From Schoenoplectus triqueter (taxonomy: Eukaryota; Streptophyta; Magnoliopsida; Poales; Cyperaceae), in contig CAXKVV010000209.1 in NCBI GenBank assembly GCA_964058805.1, positions 1 to 47,498 on the forward strand: DNA of 47,498 bases. The letters run 5' to 3'. Under the pieces are notes generated by a model, which was not told the origin of the DNA, searched no databases, and saw only the letters and a program-made list of their open reading frames with translations. A program made the position numbers and the translations under genes. This document shows positions 12,501 to 22,279 of this stretch, in pieces. How positions within the stretch are numbered: position 1 is the first letter of the stretch; each line of letters starts with the position of its first letter.

Positions 12501-15500
12501 CTCTTAACAGTGTTCCAGTAGAGAAGAAACTGTCTGACGCCGGTCCTCTCAATCACTCCATCGGATTAGAGGAAGATCGCTGGAAGGCTAAAGGAGTCTG
12601 GTGATCAACGGGGTTGTGTCTCTCTGGAAGACTGACAACATGGATCAAGGTAACTTAATTTATGTTTAGGGTTCACTAGAGGATCATGGCCATAACAGTA
12701 AATTATTCTAACAATTGGTATCAGAGCCTACTCTAGTTGAACTGTTAAGATCTAATGACTGATTCAAAAATTTCTCAGAAATTCGTATTTTTATAATAGG
12801 ATATGTTCTTTTAATCAAATAGTTTATAAATAGTTCGGAAATTTATAGATCTGTTTGTTAAATATGAAATTTATCAAGATTGACAATCAGTTTCGAAAAA
12901 CAAGTTTATCAGTTTATCAGAATCAAGGAATATTTCAGAAACTGATTGGTCAACACAGTAGCTTTCGAATTGCATATGATTAATTATTATATTACATGAT
13001 TCTGTTAAGAAAATACGAATTTCTGATCTGTATTCCGCTGCGGTTATTTTTGAATCATGTCAAGATCAAATAATATTGGTTATCTGAACGGGCGGTTATG
13101 TAAATTGGCGGTTTTTCAAAATTTTTTCCCAGGGGGCGCGGCCCCCTGGAACCCCTGCCTAAAGGGGGCGCTGCCCCCTTGAACCCCCGCAGTTAGGAAG
13201 CCCGTTCAGTATTTTCATGCCTAACTCTTTTTTGTAGAAGGATTATGAGATAGTATGACCCTGTTGCCTTGTGTGAAACTTGTAATGCATGAATGATTGA
13301 TGTGTGTAAGCGGCTTAAGGTGCCAATTAATTATTTTTATTTTGGTGGCTTGCATGTCACATAATTTCATTTATTATTAGGATAGTAATTTGGTAAGAAT
13401 GAGAGATTTACATTAAGCATAGGATGATGCCTTGTGAAGAGGATTCTTACGAAGGAGATCATCATGCCTTGGGTCATACTATCTCGCTTATGAATTGATT
13501 ATGTTGGTTGTTGTTTATTCGGTATTGATTGCATGAACCCATGAATTGATATTTAGGTTAAGCCAACATATTTGAGAAATTTATTTGGATAATGTTAAAT
13601 CATTATGAAGGCTTCAGATAAAATACATTTTTTGAAATAATTAACAAAATTATTATCTTACCAAAGTAAGCTCTTATATTGGCGTTAATTATTTTTCAAG
13701 ACTTGTATACGGACGATATACATATAATATTTGATTTTTGGACTATCCCAAAGGAAAGACAACAATCACTTATTATATGTAAACAGATTGTAGTAATATA
13801 TAGGTAATGGTCAATAAGTTTTAGGTGTGATTAGTTGATTGACCCAAAGGAAAGTTAACTAATTGACATCAAATGGACCGTTATATATCATTATTACGCC
13901 TAATTATCTAAGAATAATAATTGATTCCAAAGAACACTTATTATTTGAGGATACTTAGTTGATGGAATATGCCTTATTTTGATTTAATATTATAATTCAG
14001 ACATTTGATTCGTTATATTGCATGTATTTTTCAGCAAAGATTACTGATCTTACTGCCGGCATCAATAGCATTCCGATGCTGACGGGTTCTAATTACAAGG
14101 AATGGAAAGATACCTTAGAAATTATTCTTGGGTGTCTTGATCTAGATATAGCGTTACAGCAGGCTAAACCACCTGTACCTGCTGCAGACAGTCCTGACAA
14201 TGTTCAGAATGTGCATGCACGGTGGATGAGGTCAAATCGCTTGTGTCTTAAGGTCATGCAAAGGACCATTCCTGAAAGTTTTAGGGGACCTGTTTCTGAT
14301 TCCACTCTGGCCTTGGACTATCTTAAGGAACTTGAGCAGAGGTTTGTTAGGAATGAGAAGGCTGAAATAGGCATTCTGTTAAACAAACTTTGCACAATGA
14401 AGTACAATGGCAGAAGTAATGTCAGGGAGCACATTCTTGAAATGATGAATACCGCTTCAAAATTGAAGGCTCATAAACTAGACATATCGGAAGATATGTT
14501 GGTCTATTTGTCTCTCAACTCTCTTCCCACTTCTTTTGGGCAGTTTAAGGTGAGCTATAACTGTCAGAAGGAATCATGGACAGTCAATGAGCTCATCTCG
14601 CACTGTGTTCAGGAGGAAGAGCGTTTGAAGACGGACAAGAGCGAGAGTGCAAACATTGCTTCCACATCTAAAGGAAAAGGGAAACAGAAACGTAAAATCA
14701 ATTCAGATGCTGCGACTACAAGTTCGCAGAAGAAACCCACTAAGGACAAGAAACCGGTTATCAAGACAGAGCCGGATAAGGAAAATAAAGGGTGTTTCTT
14801 TTGTGGATCTGAAGGGCACATGAAGAAAAATTGTACCAATTATCACGCATGGCGTGCAAAGAAAGGTAATTTTTCTCTTGTTTGTGAAGAAGTTAATTCA
14901 GTTTCAGTTTCAATAGACACATGGTGGATAGATTCGGGTGCAACAACTCACATATCTGTGTCTATGCAGGGTTGCCGAAATTACCGTAGGCCAAGAGATG
15001 GTGAAAGATACATCTATGTAGGCGATGACAATAAGGCAGAAGTTGAAGCCATAGGGCATTTTAGATTACTTATGAAAACTGGTTTATATTTAGATTTGTA
15101 TGATACTTTTGTTGTGCCGTCTTTTAGACGGAACTTAATTTCTATTTCCGCATTGGACAAATTAGGTTTTTCTTGTTCATTTGGAGATGGAAAATTTAGT
15201 TTGTATCGACACTCCAATATGGTTGCTTCTGGTTTTCTGTCTGTTATGGATAATCTTTATGCTTTAGATACTATTGCTTCCTATAATGAGACCTTGAATA
15301 ATGAAACTCGAAATGTTAGACAAAAATTAACACATCAGGATTCAGCTGCACTTTGGCACAAGCGTTTAGGTCATATTTCTCAACAGAGAATTACACGTCT
15401 TGTTCAAAGTGAAATCCTGCGGCCCTTGGATATGTCGGACCTTGGTCCGTGTATTGAATGTGCTAAGGGCAAACAAACAAGCATGCGTAAATATACAGCC

Positions 15501-18500
15501 AATCGTATGACGGATGTTCTTGAGCTGATACATACGGATATATGCGGACCATTCCCTACAGCAACTAGGAATGGTCATGTATATTTTATCAGTTTCATTG
15601 ACGATTATTCTAAATATGGCTATATATATTTAATTAAAGAAAAGGCTCAAGCTTTGGACACATTTAAATCCTTCAAGTCTGAAGTCGAGTTACAACTCAA
15701 CAAAAGGATTAAAGGCGTCAGATCAGATCGTGGTGGTGAATATTACGGTCGCTCTGACGGCTCGGGAGAGCAACGTCCAGGGCCTTTTGCTAAATTCTTG
15801 GAGGATAATGGGATTGTGCCACAGTATACAATGCCGGGTTCACCGACAATGAACGGTGTAGCTGAAAGACGCAATCGAACATTAATGGAGATGGTGCGAA
15901 GCATGATTTCTCATACATCGCTTCCATTGAACCTCTGGGGAGAAGCACTTAAGACAGCAGCATACATTTTGAATCGGGTACCGACTAAGGCAGCAAACAA
16001 AACTCCATATGAGTTGTGGACTGGACGAAAACCTAGTCTCCAACATTTTAGAATTTGGGGTTGTCCAGCTGAAGCTCGGCCTTATAGGCCACAAGAGAAA
16101 AAGTTGGATGAAAGGACTGTTAGCTGCTATTTTATCGGATATGCAGAAAGGTCCCGTGGGTACAAATTTTATGATCCCACTAATAGAATAATTTTTGAGA
16201 CAAATACAATTAAGTTCTTTGAGGATGTTATGGTTCAGAGGGGAAATACAAATCAAATTGTCTTTGAAGAATCACATGATTCTCCTATACGAGAGGCACC
16301 CACATCGGTACCAATTGTAATAAGGATATCTGGAGACTCATTGGTTCCTGAACCCACATCTGTGGTGAATGAACCTATAGTCAATGAACCTCCAGAAATA
16401 GAAGAGAATCCGGAACAAGACAATGTTGATATTGATGAGGAACCTATACCACCTCAAGAACCTCAAGAAACTGTGCCTTTAAGACGGTCCACCAGAGAGA
16501 GAAGAAGCGCAATATCTAATGATTATATTGTGTTTCTTCAAGAAAATGAATTCAACATTGGCATGATGGAGGATGATCCTGTCACTCTCCGTCAGGCTTT
16601 AGAAAGTGTGAATTATCATAAATGGACCAAAGCCATGGATGAAGAAATAAAGTCAATGTATGACAACAACGTCTGGGATATCGTCCCTTTACCTCAAGGT
16701 GTGAAACCTATTGGTTGCAAATGGATATTTAAGACCAAAAAGGATTCAGAAGGTAATGTGGAAAGATATAAAGCACGACTAGTTGCTAAGGGATTTACAC
16801 AGAAAGAAGGTATTGACTTTACGGAAACTTTCTCGCCTGTGTCAACGAAAGATTCTTTTAGAATTATCATGGCTTTAGGGGCACACTTTGACCTTGAGTT
16901 ACATCAGATAGACGTTAAGACTGCATTTCTCAATGGCGACATTGATGAATGCATTTATATGTCGCAACCACCGAATTACGAATCTGATGACTCGAAACAG
17001 ATGGTTTGCAAATTAAAGAAGTCTATCTATGGACTCAAACAAGCGTCTCGACAGTGGTATTTCAAATTTCATCAAGTAATTATCTCATTCGGATTTGAGT
17101 CTAACTTGGTGGATGAATGTATATATCACAAGTTCAGTGGGAGTAAGTTTGTATTTCTGGTTTTATATGTCGATGACATATTGCTTGCCAGTAACGATAA
17201 AAATATGATGCATGAAACCAAGAAATTTCTTTTCAAACATTTTGACATGAAAGATCTTGGCGAAGCATCGTATGTGTTAGGTCTTAAAATACACAGAGAT
17301 AGAAATAAGGGTATTTTAGGACTTTCACAACAAGTTCTCAAGCGATATGGTATGGAAAGTTGTAAACCAGGAAATACCCCTGTTGCTAAAGGAGACAAGT
17401 TTAGTTTTGATCAGTGCCCAAAAACAGAACTCGAGAAATCAGAAATGCATCAGATTCCATATGCTTCCTTGATAGGAAGTCTTATGTATGCTCAAGTGTG
17501 TACGCGTCCGGATATTGCGTATATCACAGGAATGCTTGGTCGCTATCTCAGTAATCCTGGTATGAATCACTGGAAAGCAGCCAAAAGGGTACTACGGTAC
17601 TTGCAAAGAACGAAGAATCACATGTTAACATATCGGCGATCAGACAAGCTTGAGGTCATTGGGTATACTGATTCCGACTTTGCGGGTTGTGTGGATAGCT
17701 TAAAGTCAACATCCGGTAATATTTTTATGTTGGCTGGAGGAGCTATTTCTTGGAGGAGTGCAAAGCAATCCATGATTGCCTCCTCCACCATGGCAGCCGA
17801 ATTCATTGCGTGTTTCGAGGCATCGAACCATGGAATATGGCTAAGGAACTTTGTCACAGGGCTGCGTATTGTGGATACTATTAAGTTACCACTTAAGTTA
17901 TATTGTGACAATAGTTCAGCAGTGCTGTATTCTAACAACAACAGGAGCTCGTCGAAATCCAAACATATCGACATTAAGTTTCTTGCTGTGAAGGAGAGAG
18001 TTCAGAGTGGACTTATAAGTATTGAGCATATTGGTACAGCTTCCATGCTAGCAGATCCACTGACTAAGGGATTGATACCCAAACAGTTTCATGAGCATGT
18101 CGCTTATATGGGTATATATGTTACAGAGGATTATTAGGTTGAGTGAGAGTTTGTACTTGTATTTCTTTTTTTTTATGTTTTATATGATATACTTTTTCAG
18201 ATATCATGCAGTAGTTCTTATATGATATTCTGTGATTTCGTATGTATCATGCTGTTATTCAGTTATTCAGTTATTCAGTTTTATATACACTCTGAGCTTA
18301 TAATCGACCTCTAATTCAGATTGATTAAGGTGACCAAATTGAAAAATAGGCATGTGGATCACATTACATGTAATTTTCAAACTACACATCCCCTTCATGA
18401 TTCATGTCATTCAGTTATGTTTATATCGTGATTTATGTCAGTTTAGTTTCGCTTTATGAGACGAATACTGCATAAAGTCCTTATAAATATGATTGATGGA

Positions 18501-20727
18501 CGGAATTGGATGATGACATAAAAGGTTATGACAGCATAGTTAAGAGTACTCAATTCAGTATATATATATATATTTTTCAGATACATATAGCCCAAGTGGG
18601 AGATTGTTGGAATTAATTATTATTAATTACAATATGTATGGGCTTATATGTAATAAATATATTATATAATGGACTGTCAAATTATACCCATAATGAAGTG
18701 ATCAAATTATGTATCGGGTTTATTATATGTCATGAGAAGTGGGACCTTTAATGTGTAGAATGCGTATTAATGACTTTATGATTTAGTGATGGTCTGAATT
18801 ATATAAAGTCTCATAATAATACAATTATGCTATTGGTCCCTGGAGAACACAACTATAGACAGCTTTCTGATTAAGCAGCGAACCCGTTAAGAGAGAATCT
18901 GGATCCGATATGGACCCGTTAAGGTATAACTGCACTATGTTATATGGATGTCCATATATATGCAGAGATACAGTTGGCTTTGGACATCTTTTCGTTTTCC
19001 CACTTTCTGGCACCCTTTCATTTCCAACAGATCTAGATCTCTCTCTCTTAACAGTGTTCCAGTAGAGAAGAAACTGTCTGACGCCGGTCCTCTCAATCAC
19101 TCCATCGGATTAGAGGAAGATCGCTGGAAGGCTAAAGGAGTCTGGTGATCAACGGGGTTGTGTCTCTCTGGAAGACTGACAGCATGGATCAAGGTAACTT
19201 AATTTATGTTTAGGGTTCACTAGAGGATCATGGCCATAACAGTAAATTATTCTAACATTTGGTACTATGAGAGAACTACGGTTACATGTGCATAACTAAA
19301 AGAACCAGCACTAATTATTCATAAGCTAATAAAATGAGCATTCAATCGGTAATGTTAGTATGAGTACCTTCGGCACTCGAGTCATCCTTAAAATGGGCCA
19401 TATTGAGCATTTGACTCTGAGATCTGCCATAATTGAGGAGCTCTTCATGAAAAGTATGATCCACCTCCCTTAGAGCACGGTGAATCACAATCAAGGTCTT
19501 CAGTGCCACCTGAGATACATGAATATTGTTAAATCAGATGAAACAAACATTATTTATCAATAAGCAACACCAACAGCTCAATGATTTATAGATCAGTCAC
19601 CTTATTGCTGGATAAATTGTGCTTATTGTCAATTTCAACTTTTACCTTGACTAACCAACAAAATAAAAAAGTATTTAAGAATGCTCCTTCGGAGTCAGTT
19701 TATGGTCTTAAAAGGGAAACTTACCATGAGGGATGTGTACATGGTTCTATCCATAATAGAAAATTATTCCCCGAAACAGACACTGTATAGACAAAATTTA
19801 ATGCAGTAAAGAGCTAAATAAGCCCAACATTTTATTTATTTCTTTATTTGCTTATTTTTTAAATAAAAAAACTGTACCGCCCAATTGCGAGTCTTGGCAA
19901 GACGCCTAGCTAAAGCATGGATACAGTAAGCAACATCAGCCCTGGGTCTTGCAGCTGAGATTGCATCAAATATAGCTGGAGAAAGAAAAAGAAACAAAAA
20001 GCTGCTTAAAGTTGCTCTCTATATGGGGCAATGCCGCAATGGACATAAACCGCAGTATCTTACTTTCTATATTATTTAAGCTCAATTAACTCCAATTAAT
20101 AAAACCAAGATAGCCAAGAATGCAACGGGAGGGGGAAATTAACATATATGATACTAATTTGGTACTGTCTGAGAGATGAGACCCACCTCTGATGTACTTC
20201 TCTCTTGCAGGACGCGGCTTATGGTTTGTGGCCTTTACAACTGCAATATCCAATTCCTGGAATAGACAAACCATGATGTCTCGCTTCAGAAGAAAATACA
20301 TAAAACAATCTAAACAAGTGGTGAACAAACTTTGAAAATCATGTATGATTCCCACAAAAAATTAGGAAATAACACATGGCCCTTCAGAACCTGAAAATAC
20401 TTAAATAGCACAGGAAATCATGTATGATTCCACACCCCAACCCTAGAAATGAGGTCAATTTGGGCATTTTCAAAGAAGCAAGGATGGGAAAATACAGAAA
20501 CACAAGGTTTTACTTGTTTTATAGGAGCATGACAAATGCTTCTTATTTCCCTGGGTATGATGATATAATTGATGCATTTTCTGCGCAAGCATGAAATATG
20601 TGCCTTAAAAAACTAAGACATAATTTACCTTGTAATCACTGTTAACTTTTGCCAAAGTAACTGTAGTTGAATCCTTAAGAGCCCCGATATATTTTCTCAA
20701 CGTTGTCTCAGAATTCCCGCCAGCCAT
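9526..20727 (-). CDS. ANTH-domain clathrin assembly protein (AP180/CALM family), 15 coding exons, about 553 aa
   Basis: Coding exons, 5' to 3': 20629-20727, 20187-20256, 19878-19975, 19368-19509, 11908-12008, 11670-11753, 11530-11580, 11329-11394, 11170-11235, 10993-11073, 10831-10896, 10554-10739, 10171-10246, 9963-10081, 9526-9882. All joins are GT-AG and in frame. The start [19 protein letters not shown] and the length fit the Arabidopsis At5g35200 type. The N-terminal ~300 residues are the ANTH domain; the basic K41-ATNHK...REKY54 segment is the expected phosphoinositide-binding patch. Residues 341-356 are a Pro-Glu repeat. The C-terminal tail has DLL clathrin-type motifs (368-370, 440-442), NPW (462-464), NPF (525-527) and a Gln/Met-rich stretch. 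Such proteins bind PtdIns(4,5)P2, clathrin and cargo during endocytic vesicle formation at the plasma membrane. Intron 4 (12009-19367) is inflated by a copia element; without it the intron would be about 157 bp. Confidence 0.95.
10370..10393 (-). other. Candidate 24-nt microexon of the ANTH gene
   Basis: Between exon 12 (ends 10554) and the next exon (starts 10246), a 24-nt stretch is flanked by a good acceptor (TTTTGGCAG) and a donor (GTATAG). It is phase 0 on both sides and would add PTDSQLIE without shifting the frame. The preceding exon ends in PTDLL. Inclusion cannot be decided from DNA alone. Confidence 0.35.
10597..10650 (-). repeat. Coding hexanucleotide repeat (GGAACC)n
   Basis: Imperfect GGAACC/GGAACT hexamers encode the Glu-Pro run at residues 341-356 of the ANTH protein. 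The reading strand is minus; the plus-strand Gly-Ser frame over it is a shadow. Confidence 0.85.
11803..11867 (-). mobile_element. Extremely 5'-truncated RTE-like LINE tail with 20-bp target duplication
   Basis: A 20-bp direct repeat, starting ATTGATAGGTACAATAA, occupies 11803-11822 and 11848-11867. Between the copies lie only about 25 bp. Read on the minus strand these are the common plant RTE 3'-tail sequence (GGGATTAAAGGCTTTG) running into TTG repeats. It lies in the intron between exons 5 and 6 of the ANTH gene. The assignment to RTE rests on my memory of the tail sequence; the direct repeat is plain in the sequence. Confidence 0.65.
12056..12060. repeat. Left target-site duplication of the copia element
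   Basis: TTTGG immediately before the 5' LTR is repeated exactly after the 3' LTR at 19258-19262. This is the 5-bp duplication usual for Ty1/copia integration. Confidence 0.95.
12061..12713 (+). repeat. 5' LTR of the copia element
   Basis: This 653-bp LTR has TG...CA ends. It carries a TATA box (12256-12264), so U3 ends near 12290. It also carries an ATG at 12640-12642 and a splice donor at 12650, both in the transcribed R/U5 part. Confidence 0.97.
12256..12264 (+). promoter_or_regulatory. TATA box of the copia LTR promoter
   Basis: TATATAAAG lies 196 bp into the LTR, in a spacing that puts transcription start at about 12285-12295. The same site is present in the 3' LTR. The start site itself is inferred. 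Confidence 0.7.
12716..12728 (+). other. Primer binding site (initiator tRNA-Met)
   Basis: TGGTATCAGAGCC begins two bases after the 5' LTR. It is complementary to the 3' end of plant initiator tRNA-Met, the usual copia primer. Confidence 0.95.
13084..13209 (+). other. Multi-hairpin RNA structure in the copia leader
   Basis: A perfect 10-bp closing stem pairs CTGAACGGGC (13084-13093) with GCCCGTTCAG (13200-13209). Inside it lie two GC-rich hairpins, 13129-13149 (9-bp stem, GCG loop) and 13162-13180 (8-bp stem, GCT loop). They are parts of an imperfect tandem repeat of about 32 bp. The arrangement resembles a branched packaging or dimerisation signal, but that role is inferred. It lies within the predicted leader intron, so only full-length RNA would carry it. 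Confidence 0.65.
14022..18137 (+). CDS. gag-pol: Copia gag-pol polyprotein, 1371 aa as an unspliced frame
   Basis: Single open frame. Domains in order: gag (UBN2-type) from about residue 10; CCHC zinc knuckle C-F-F-C...H...C near 258-271; aspartic protease with DSGATTH near 304; integrase with its zinc-binding H/C pairs (HKRLGH near 446, CIEC near 477), then catalytic D near 506 and E near 614; a linker with acidic repeats; reverse transcriptase from about 890 with YVDDILLAS near 1049; RNase H with TDSDFAG near 1215 and ADPLTKG near 1344. All the catalytic signatures I looked for are present, with no stop. The polyprotein makes virus-like particles, copies element RNA and integrates the cDNA. 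The ATG at 14022 overlaps a predicted splice acceptor; the true start may be the ATG at 12640 joined by splicing, which replaces MYFSAK with MDQAK. Confidence 0.97.
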   Translation: MYFSAKITDLTAGINSIPMLTGSNYKEWKDTLEIILGCLDLDIALQQAKPPVPAADSPDNVQNVHARWMRSNRLCLKVMQRTIPESFRGPVSDSTLALDYLKELEQRFVRNEKAEIGILLNKLCTMKYNGRSNVREHILEMMNTASKLKAHKLDISEDMLVYLSLNSLPTSFGQFKVSYNCQKESWTVNELISHCVQEEERLKTDKSESANIASTSKGKGKQKRKINSDAATTSSQKKPTKDKKPVIKTEPDKENKGCFFCGSEGHMKKNCTNYHAWRAKKGNFSLVCEEVNSVSVSIDTWWIDSGATTHISVSMQGCRNYRRPRDGERYIYVGDDNKAEVEAIGHFRLLMKTGLYLDLYDTFVVPSFRRNLISISALDKLGFSCSFGDGKFSLYRHSNMVASGFLSVMDNLYALDTIASYNETLNNETRNVRQKLTHQDSAALWHKRLGHISQQRITRLVQSEILRPLDMSDLGPCIECAKGKQTSMRKYTANRMTDVLELIHTDICGPFPTATRNGHVYFISFIDDYSKYGYIYLIKEKAQALDTFKSFKSEVELQLNKRIKGVRSDRGGEYYGRSDGSGEQRPGPFAKFLEDNGIVPQYTMPGSPTMNGVAERRNRTLMEMVRSMISHTSLPLNLWGEALKTAAYILNRVPTKAANKTPYELWTGRKPSLQHFRIWGCPAEARPYRPQEKKLDERTVSCYFIGYAERSRGYKFYDPTNRIIFETNTIKFFEDVMVQRGNTNQIVFEESHDSPIREAPTSVPIVIRISGDSLVPEPTSVVNEPIVNEPPEIEENPEQDNVDIDEEPIPPQEPQETVPLRRSTRERRSAISNDYIVFLQENEFNIGMMEDDPVTLRQALESVNYHKWTKAMDEEIKSMYDNNVWDIVPLPQGVKPIGCKWIFKTKKDSEGNVERYKARLVAKGFTQKEGIDFTETFSPVSTKDSFRIIMALGAHFDLELHQIDVKTAFLNGDIDECIYMSQPPNYESDDSKQMVCKLKKSIYGLKQASRQWYFKFHQVIISFGFESNLVDECIYHKFSGSKFVFLVLYVDDILLASNDKNMMHETKKFLFKHFDMKDLGEASYVLGLKIHRDRNKGILGLSQQVLKRYGMESCKPGNTPVAKGDKFSFDQCPKTELEKSEMHQIPYASLIGSLMYAQVCTRPDIAYITGMLGRYLSNPGMNHWKAAKRVLRYLQRTKNHMLTYRRSDKLEVIGYTDSDFAGCVDSLKSTSGNIFMLAGGAISWRSAKQSMIASSTMAAEFIACFEASNHGIWLRNFVTGLRIVDTIKLPLKLYCDNSSAVLYSNNNRSSSKSKHIDIKFLAVKERVQSGLISIEHIGTASMLADPLTKGLIPKQFHEHVAYMGIYVTEDY
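18594..18603 (+). other. Polypurine tract
   Basis: AAGTGGGAGA ends one base before the 3' LTR at 18605. It is the expected primer for plus-strand DNA synthesis. Confidence 0.9.
18605..19257 (+). repeat. 3' LTR of the copia element
   Basis: Same length as the 5' LTR, with three A-to-G differences (18742, 18753, 19182). It is followed directly by the TTTGG duplication. Confidence 0.97.
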
Positions 20728-21379
20728 TGTCTTACTTAACTACGTCAAAAGAATGATTTAAGAACACAATTAAACAGATTAAGGTTAAGGCCAAATAATT
20801 ATTTCTTATATTTCTATAAAAGAGTTCATGTCTATAAAGTCCAACTTTGACCCTTTCCAGCTCAATTCTGAAACCAAGTCAGATCTATGTAATATTTGTT
20901 AATTAGCCGGCGTAGTTCATACAAATTCATGAAAGAATTAACAACTAAAGTAGATGTAATAATTCTAAATAAGGTAATCATTGAATAGACTCAATCCAAA
21001 TCCAAAAATTCCATAAAAGAAAAAGGTAAAAAGAAGAAAACAAGAATAACAAAACAACATACCCAACTCGGTAAAAGACTTGGGATTTCAATACTCAAGC
21101 TCAAGAACTGGCCAGAAACAAAGCAATTAAAGCCAGGGCGACAAAAATAAGAGCAAAAATCAACCAGTAAAACACGAAGAAAAAAATATATAGAGAGAGA
21201 TTGTATTACGAGTTAAGATTAATTTCAACAAAGGGGTGGCTTCTTATTCTCCTCGAGTCGCTGTCAGTGACCAACCGGGCCAATAGAGGAGAAAGCGACA
21301 AAAGAACTAGAAAGAGGAATTCAGGTGGGAACCTGGGACGAGCTTGGAACAATGGAATAGAATTATTGGGCAGGCAGCA
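20728..21379 (-). promoter_or_regulatory. 5' UTR and promoter region of the ANTH gene
   Basis: No second coding exon was found upstream of the ATG at 20727. A possible acceptor (GACGTAG) about 18 bp above the ATG suggests a non-coding first exon and a 5'-UTR intron. The first exon would then lie somewhere in the more balanced-composition stretch 21060-21380. This is inference. Confidence 0.4.
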
Positions 21380-21566
21380 TGTGGAATACGGAACCAGATC
21401 AGCTTTCGCGCGGCACCGTGCAGCGCAGAACGGTGTTCGTTCGATTACTTTGAGATTCGTGCTAACTCGAATCTCAAAATACTAATTTGAATTTCGAGGT
21501 GATCGAACGGACGCCGTGCTGCGCTGCACGGTGCCGCGCGACAGCGATCCGCTTCCTGTGGAATAC
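21380..21566. mobile_element. MULE-like fold-back MITE, 167 bp, with 10-bp target duplication
   Basis: TGTGGAATAC occurs at 21380-21389 and exactly again at 21557-21566. The DNA between is an inverted repeat with arms of about 55-60 bp. The left arm starts GGAACCAGATCAGC and the right arm (reverse complement) starts GGAAGCGGATCGC; both continue with a near-identical CGCGCGGCACCGTGCAGCG block. A second small hairpin (TTTGAGATTCG with its complement) is at the centre. A 9-10 bp duplication with long inverted arms is typical of Mutator-like elements. It lies about 650 bp upstream of the ANTH start codon. Confidence 0.8.
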
Positions 21567-22279
21567 AGAGCTATTTATTCTAATTTTTTTTTTCTACGCC
21601 ACCAGTCGATGACCGCCTGACCGGAACGGGACAGCATTTGTTTTAAAATAAATTAGTCTCGCCCCACTTTAAAATTTAAAATTTAGTAAAATATCATCTT
21701 AAACTTTCAACTCTCTAATGTCACTTTAAAATTAATTATTTTTTTTTTACCGCTTATACAGTATAAATTTTTAATTTAAATTATAAAATATAATAATTTT
21801 AAAATGAGATAAAAATATCCTCAAATGTCATAGAACATCTCAGCCCTCATCTTCGCTCCTTTGAGCACTTTCTCTGTAGACTCCTGATCACTTGTCTTTC
21901 ACTGTCGCGCCTTCACGCTTTGTGGAGAGGTGAACTACCTCCTCAGATCCTTATCAAGTCCACAAGAATCCAGTTGAAGATGAGAACCGATGGGTGCTAC
22001 CTCCAGCTCCAGCTCTCTGCCTCCCCTTATTTGCGCTGGTCAGTTTGTAACAATCAATAGAAAATCAACAAAAACCCAATGCATAAAGAAACTCAACGAA
22101 GACAAAGAAATCCAAACAAAATTACAATGATAAAAATCAAATTAAGAATAAAAAATAATAAACTAGAATACTATAATCCTTTGAGCGTATCTGACTCCAA
22201 AGCTTGGGAAGAGATACCAAGGCTTTGCGCAAAACACCAATAGTTTGCTTTCATCAACGACACACCATAAGGCCATACC
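21567..22279. other. Gene-free spacer
   Basis: AT-rich to 21840, then a CT-rich stretch. One short exon-like frame on the plus strand starts at an ATG near 21989 (MGATSSSSS...) and runs to a GTCAGT. It has no recognisable homology, and nothing coding continues downstream because the repeat at 22280 begins. I do not call a gene. Confidence 0.5.

Larger units (their letters stand above)
12650..14034 (+). other. Predicted leader intron of the copia gag-pol mRNA (1385 nt)
   Basis: ATG GAT CAA G (12640-12649), with an AACATGG start context, is followed by the donor GTAACT. At the head of the gag frame, TGTATTTTTCAG is a strong acceptor ending at 14034. Joining 12649 to 14035 gives M-D-Q-A-K-I-T-D-L, in frame with gag-pol (1370 aa in total). 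Left unspliced, the gag frame would sit behind a 1.7-kb leader with many upstream ATGs. The intron contains the primer binding site and the GC-rich hairpins, so spliced RNA could be translated but not primed for reverse transcription. Splicing itself is inferred. Confidence 0.7.
12061..19257 (+). mobile_element. Complete, young Ty1/copia LTR retrotransposon (7197 bp)
   Basis: Two 653-bp LTRs (12061-12713 and 18605-19257) start TGTTGG and end TAACA, flanked by TTTGG duplications. They differ only at 12198/18742, 12209/18753 and 12638/19182, each A in the 5' copy and G in the 3' copy. Between them lie a primer binding site for initiator tRNA-Met, a 1.3-kb leader, one open gag-pol frame in copia order (protease, integrase, reverse transcriptase, RNase H), a 467-bp 3' untranslated stretch and a polypurine tract. 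The element sits in intron 4 of the ANTH gene in the opposite orientation. No stop or frameshift was found, so it may still be autonomous. The copia lineage was not resolved. Confidence 0.98.

Noticed and set aside
12281..12556. 91-codon minus-strand frame in the 5' LTR, duplicated at 18825-19100
   Set aside because: It is present twice only because the LTRs are identical there. It is antisense to the LTR transcript and has no recognisable domain.
12716..12728. tRNA-Met-like sequence
   Set aside because: It is only the 13-nt complement of the tRNA 3' end, a retrotransposon primer site and not a tRNA gene.
21989..22043. Short exon-like frame MGATSSSSS on the plus strand
   Set aside because: No homology, no downstream exon, and the flanking sequence is repeat; too little to call a gene.
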